DNA from: Phycisphaerales bacterium | GTDB lineage: Bacteria > Planctomycetota > Phycisphaerae > Phycisphaerales > UBA1924 | DNA: 64,000 nt | Assembly: GCA_020849615.1 (NCBI GenBank) | Contig: JADLFW010000004.1 | Location: 310,001 to 374,000 of the forward strand | Reading direction: 5' to 3' | Position numbers and translations under genes: made by a program | Shown: piece by piece, positions 61,023 to 64,000 of the stretch | Layout of the letters: each line of letters begins with the position of its first letter | Numbering within the stretch: the stretch's first letter is position 1 | The notes under the pieces: generated by a model | What the model was told of the DNA's origin: nothing | The model's database searches: none | What the model saw: the letters and a program-made list of their open reading frames with translations, nothing else

Positions 61023-63236
61023 TCAGCAGCCCGCGTCGTAGAGGCTGAGGAACTCGAGGTAGTCGGAGAAGTCAACGAGGCCATCGCCGTTGAAGTCGGC
61101 CCGGAGGTCGGCGGCGTCGTAGTAGGTGAGGAACTGGAGGTAGTCGGCGAAATCGACGAGGCCATCGCCGTTGAGGTCGACGATGCAGGGGACTTCCTCG
61201 GAGACATCGCCGGTCACGACCACCGCGTAGCCCTGGCGGGTGGCGGTGGAGACCGCCGTGGCGCTGACGCGGATGTTCCAGGCGCCCGCCGCGGGGGTGT
61301 TGATGTGGACCTGCTCGACGTTGTTCTTGGCGTCGGCCGTGCCGCCGGTGGCGGAGGCGCCGGAGGTGAAGACATTACCCTTGTAGGTGGTGCCGTCGGG
61401 GCGGGTGACGACGAGGTCGAGGTTGTTGACGACCGGGTTGGAGGCGCCCGAGGCGCCGGGCGAATCGTGGAAGGCCAGCGTCACGCGGAGCTGGGAGGCG
61501 CCGGAGTTGACCATGAAGGGGATGTCGACGGTGCCGCCCGTGGCCAGGGCCTGGGCGGAGCCGTTGCGGACATCGCGGACGATCAGGCGGCGGGCATCGC
61601 CGGGGAAGTAGGTCGCGTTGTCCAGCAGCAGCCGGCCCCAGCCCTCGGCGTTGCTGGGGTAGCCGGTGGGGTTCATGTCGACCGAGGAGTTGATCAGCAT
61701 GGCCTTGGTGAGCGGGCCGGAGGGTGTGAAGACGTCCGTGGAGGTGGCGATGCCGGAGGGGTAGTAGCCGTCGGCGAAGTACTGGCGGATGAGGGCGGCG
61801 GCGCCGGTGACGGCGGGGCAGGCCATGGAGGTTCCGGTCAGGCCCGCCGTGCCGCAGGAGGTGCCGCTGGAGGAGATGGTGTTGCAGCCGGGGGCGAAGA
61901 CCTCGGGCTTGCGGCGGCCGTCGGAGGTCGGGCCCGCGCCGCCCGAGCAGATGCCGCCCTGGCTGGGGGTGTCCTGCGAGGCGCCCACCGCGAGGAGGTT
62001 CTTGGCGTTCTCGGGGTTCTTGAGCGAGCCGGTGTTGGTGACGGCGAAGAGGACCAGGTTCTCATCGCTGAGCCAGGAGAAGTTGTCGATGCCGCGGCAG
62101 AGTCCGTCGTAGGAGACGGTGCCGTCGTTGCCCCAGCTGTTGGTGTGGACGGTGGCGCCCTGGGAGTAGTGCAGGTCGAGGCGCGACTTCATCGAGCTCT
62201 CGGTGAAGCTCGGGATCGTGTTGTAGCAGATGCGGGCCCCGTAGGCGATGCCGCGGGTGTCGCCCGTGGTGCCGGCGTCGCCGACGGCGGTGCCTGCGGT
62301 GTGCGTGCCGTGCTGGTCGTAGCCCGTCGCCGAGTTGTACGCGCGGATCTTGCGGTGCAGCGGCCCGATGGGGTTCACCGAGTCCACGAACGAGCAGTGC
62401 GTCACCGACATCTGCCCGTCCATGTGGCCGACGATTTGGCCCGCACCCGTGATGCCGTTGGCGTAAAGGGGCGTGACGCCCGAGATATTGCTCTGGATGA
62501 TCCAGCGGGTGGTGCTGTTGCGGAACGTCAGTTCGGGGTACTCCTCCACGAACTGGATGAACTTCATGGATGAGAGCATCGGGAGCCACGCCGCGGGCAG
62601 CTCCACGTTGATCGTGCGGTTGTCGCCGATCAGGTCGGTGGTCGTGATGTTGGTCTGCGGGATGGCGTTGAGGGCCGCGATGGCGGGCGCGAGGGCCTCG
62701 CCCGGCAGCAGGTTGACGATCACGCGGAGGCGGCCCTGGGCCTGGATCGCCAGCCGCTCGGCGGTCTGGAACTTGCGCGTCCCGATCGCGGGGTCGAGCC
62801 GCCACTCATCGCGGTACTCGCCCGCCCACAGCACGAACCCCAGCCCGCGGAGCCGGGCCGGCGTCGTGCGGGAGAGATCGGCCTGGAAGCAGTTGGCCGG
62901 GAAATAGTCGAAGAGCGAGACGCCCGCGGCCTGCAGCGCGGCCCGGCGGGCCGGGTCCATCACGCCATCGAGCCGGATCATGTACCGGACGCCCGGGCCG
63001 AAGACGTAGGCATCGTCGGCGAGGCGGTTGGCCAGCCCGGACAGGTCGATGTCGCCCGCCGCGAGATTCAGGATGCCGTCGCGGGGCTCGGCGAGCTGGG
63101 GAACCAGCGGAGGCCCGGCCGCGTCATCAGCGGCGGATGCGATCATCGGGATCGCGGCCAGCCCGCACACCGCCAGAAGGAAAAGAGGACGCCGATACCC
63201 CCAGGACCGCAACCGGTTCTGCATTTGCCGCTCCAC
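61023..63236 (-). CDS. secreted S8 (subtilisin-like) serine protease with GC-type dockerin tail
   Basis: A 737-residue exported peptidase (signal peptide LFLLAVCGLAAIPMIASA). A propeptide-like region (40-240) precedes the catalytic domain: Asp273 in IVGHMDGQMS, His309 in GYDQHGTHTAGT, oxyanion Asn401 in AVTNTGS and Ser470 in GTSMACPAVTG. A P/jelly-roll domain follows (LRVTLAFHDSPGASGASNPV, VNNLDLVVTRPDGTTYKGNV). The tail is DLNGDGLVDFADYLQFLTYY and DFNGDGLVDFSDYLEFLSLY, ending DAGC. An internal ATG at 63224 is an alternative start. Confidence 0.93.
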   Translation of the reverse strand: MERQMQNRLRSWGYRRPLFLLAVCGLAAIPMIASAADDAAGPPLVPQLAEPRDGILNLAAGDIDLSGLANRLADDAYVFGPGVRYMIRLDGVMDPARRAALQAAGVSLFDYFPANCFQADLSRTTPARLRGLGFVLWAGEYRDEWRLDPAIGTRKFQTAERLAIQAQGRLRVIVNLLPGEALAPAIAALNAIPQTNITTTDLIGDNRTINVELPAAWLPMLSSMKFIQFVEEYPELTFRNSTTRWIIQSNISGVTPLYANGITGAGQIVGHMDGQMSVTHCSFVDSVNPIGPLHRKIRAYNSATGYDQHGTHTAGTAVGDAGTTGDTRGIAYGARICYNTIPSFTESSMKSRLDLHYSQGATVHTNSWGNDGTVSYDGLCRGIDNFSWLSDENLVLFAVTNTGSLKNPENAKNLLAVGASQDTPSQGGICSGGAGPTSDGRRKPEVFAPGCNTISSSGTSCGTAGLTGTSMACPAVTGAAALIRQYFADGYYPSGIATSTDVFTPSGPLTKAMLINSSVDMNPTGYPSNAEGWGRLLLDNATYFPGDARRLIVRDVRNGSAQALATGGTVDIPFMVNSGASQLRVTLAFHDSPGASGASNPVVNNLDLVVTRPDGTTYKGNVFTSGASATGGTADAKNNVEQVHINTPAAGAWNIRVSATAVSTATRQGYAVVVTGDVSEEVPCIVDLNGDGLVDFADYLQFLTYYDAADLRADFNGDGLVDFSDYLEFLSLYDAGC

Positions 63237-63548
63237 GCCATGGATTGTGTACGTTGCCGCTCGAGCTTCCTAACGTCTTCCTGACGGAAGACCCCCTGTA
63301 CCGAGACGCTACGAGCATGTCCGATCGGCAGTTCCCGGGTCAAGGGCAACCCGGCCCGGCGAGCAAGTAATTCCGGGTTTCGTTCTGGTGGAGCGTTGCG
63401 GGGTGGGGGGAAGCCGTTGGGATCCCGGGGCGTTGCCGGGCCCGCGCTTGAGAGTGACGGGTGATGCGGGTAAGAACATCCCTCCGATCGCGGGCCGGGA
63501 CCGAGAACCGGGCCCGTCAGTGGAACCCAGGGCTGGAGTGCGCCTCCG
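63237..63548. other. intergenic region between divergent genes
   Basis: This stretch holds the promoters of the protease gene (minus) and the ABC transporter gene (plus). No reading frame with coding character is seen. Confidence 0.5.
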
Positions 63549-64000
63549 ATGCAGGCAACAAGTTCACAAGCGGGCCGGGTGGAGATCCGCGGGCTGTCGA
63601 AATGGTTCGGCCCGATCCTGGCCGTCGACAACGTCTCGTTCCAGGTTGAGCAGGGAGAAGTGCTCGGCTTTCTTGGGCCCAACGGCGCCGGGAAGAGCAC
63701 GACCATGAAGATGGTCACCGGGTTTGTCGGGCCCAGCTCCGGGACGGCGGTGGTGTGCGGGCACGATGTCACGGAGGAGCCGCTGGCGGCGAAGGAGAAG
63801 ATCGGCTACCTGCCGGAGGGCGCGCCGGCATACCCCGACATGACGCCCGAGGCGTTCCTGAACTTCATCGCCGATGTCCGCGGGATGAAGGGTGAGCACC
63901 GCCGCAAGCGCATCGGCGAGGTGGTCGAGCGGGTGCACATCGGCGGCGTATTGCGGCAGCCGATCGAGACGCTCTCCAAGGGCTTCAAGCGGCGTGTCGG
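63549..64000 (+). CDS. ABC transporter ATP-binding protein, GldA/CcmA-like (runs off the right edge)
   Basis: The first 150 residues are visible. The start is MQATSSQAGRVEIRGLSKWF at the ATG at 63549. Walker A is FLGPNGAGKSTTMKMVTGFV, the Q-loop region is EKIGYLPEGAPAYPDMTPEA, and the signature region has begun (ETLSKGFKRRVG). The YLPExxPxYxDMTxxxfL style is typical of gliding-motility/auxiliary-transport ATPases (GldA-like) that are encoded with a permease and a GldG-like protein. Those partners would lie beyond the window. Confidence 0.9.
   Translation, partial: MQATSSQAGRVEIRGLSKWFGPILAVDNVSFQVEQGEVLGFLGPNGAGKSTTMKMVTGFVGPSSGTAVVCGHDVTEEPLAAKEKIGYLPEGAPAYPDMTPEAFLNFIADVRGMKGEHRRKRIGEVVERVHIGGVLRQPIETLSKGFKRRV

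Overview
The window is high-GC DNA from a planctomycete, most likely class Phycisphaerae. The evidence is six secreted proteins with near-identical C-terminal paired dockerin-type loops ending in Gly-Cys, an N-terminal PLENRxHLS sorting-type motif on another secreted protein, a fused CcoNO oxidase subunit, and genes for lipid A acylation and heptose transfer. This assignment is inference; no rRNA is present.

Layout. 1-0.9 kb: end of a chemoreceptor. 1.0-8.0 kb: a GH127-type beta-L-arabinofuranosidase followed by a complete YtfQ-YtfR-YtfT-YjfF-type furanose ABC transporter. 8.0-15 kb (minus strand): a cysteine-free FmdB-like protein, a pseudopilin, a small hypothetical protein, a beta-helix/dockerin protein, a response regulator, a lipid A acyltransferase and a coiled-coil protein with an EF-hand inside a BRCT-like domain. 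15.1-16.2 kb: three tiny Shine-Dalgarno-led ORFs, a terminator and a large inverted repeat. 16.2-19.6 kb: purB, then a REP-type transposase (RAYT) between two arrays of inverted REP-like repeats, then a cyclodeaminase-family gene. 19.6-28.8 kb (minus strand): dtd and a full cbb3 oxidase operon (ccoNO-Q-P-G-H, a TauE/SafE-type gene, ccoI, ccoS), divergent from a Rrf2 regulator with three candidate Fe-S cysteines. 29.7-34.6 kb: a large FG-GAP protein and a MetE-like enzyme.

34.6-45.1 kb looks like an island. It is bounded on the right by an intact tRNA-Ala(GGC) gene and on the left by a 74-bp near-identical copy of that tRNA's 3' end plus its terminator. It carries a PilT fragment, a two-domain universal stress protein, an UPF0316 membrane protein, a cysteine-less thioredoxin-fold/NhaA fusion, a histidine kinase, a sigma-54 activator, glutamate dehydrogenase behind a textbook -24/-12 promoter, two tandem Rnk/GreA-C proteins, an HPF/USP chimeric remnant and an AhpD-like protein. 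This suggests a stress, low-energy or nitrogen-response module. No integrase was found.

45.5-64 kb: heptose/LPS genes (gmhB type, heptosyltransferase type with a probable CTG start), a patatin-like lipase, a beta-CASP nuclease, an SRPBCC protein, a cardiolipin synthase, tRNA-Ser(TGA), five dockerin-tailed secreted proteins (49.3-50.1 and 53.7-63.2 kb; the sixth is at 9.8 kb) interspersed with 3-methyladenine DNA glycosylase and an MBL/rhodanese protein, and the start of an ABC transporter ATPase at the right edge.
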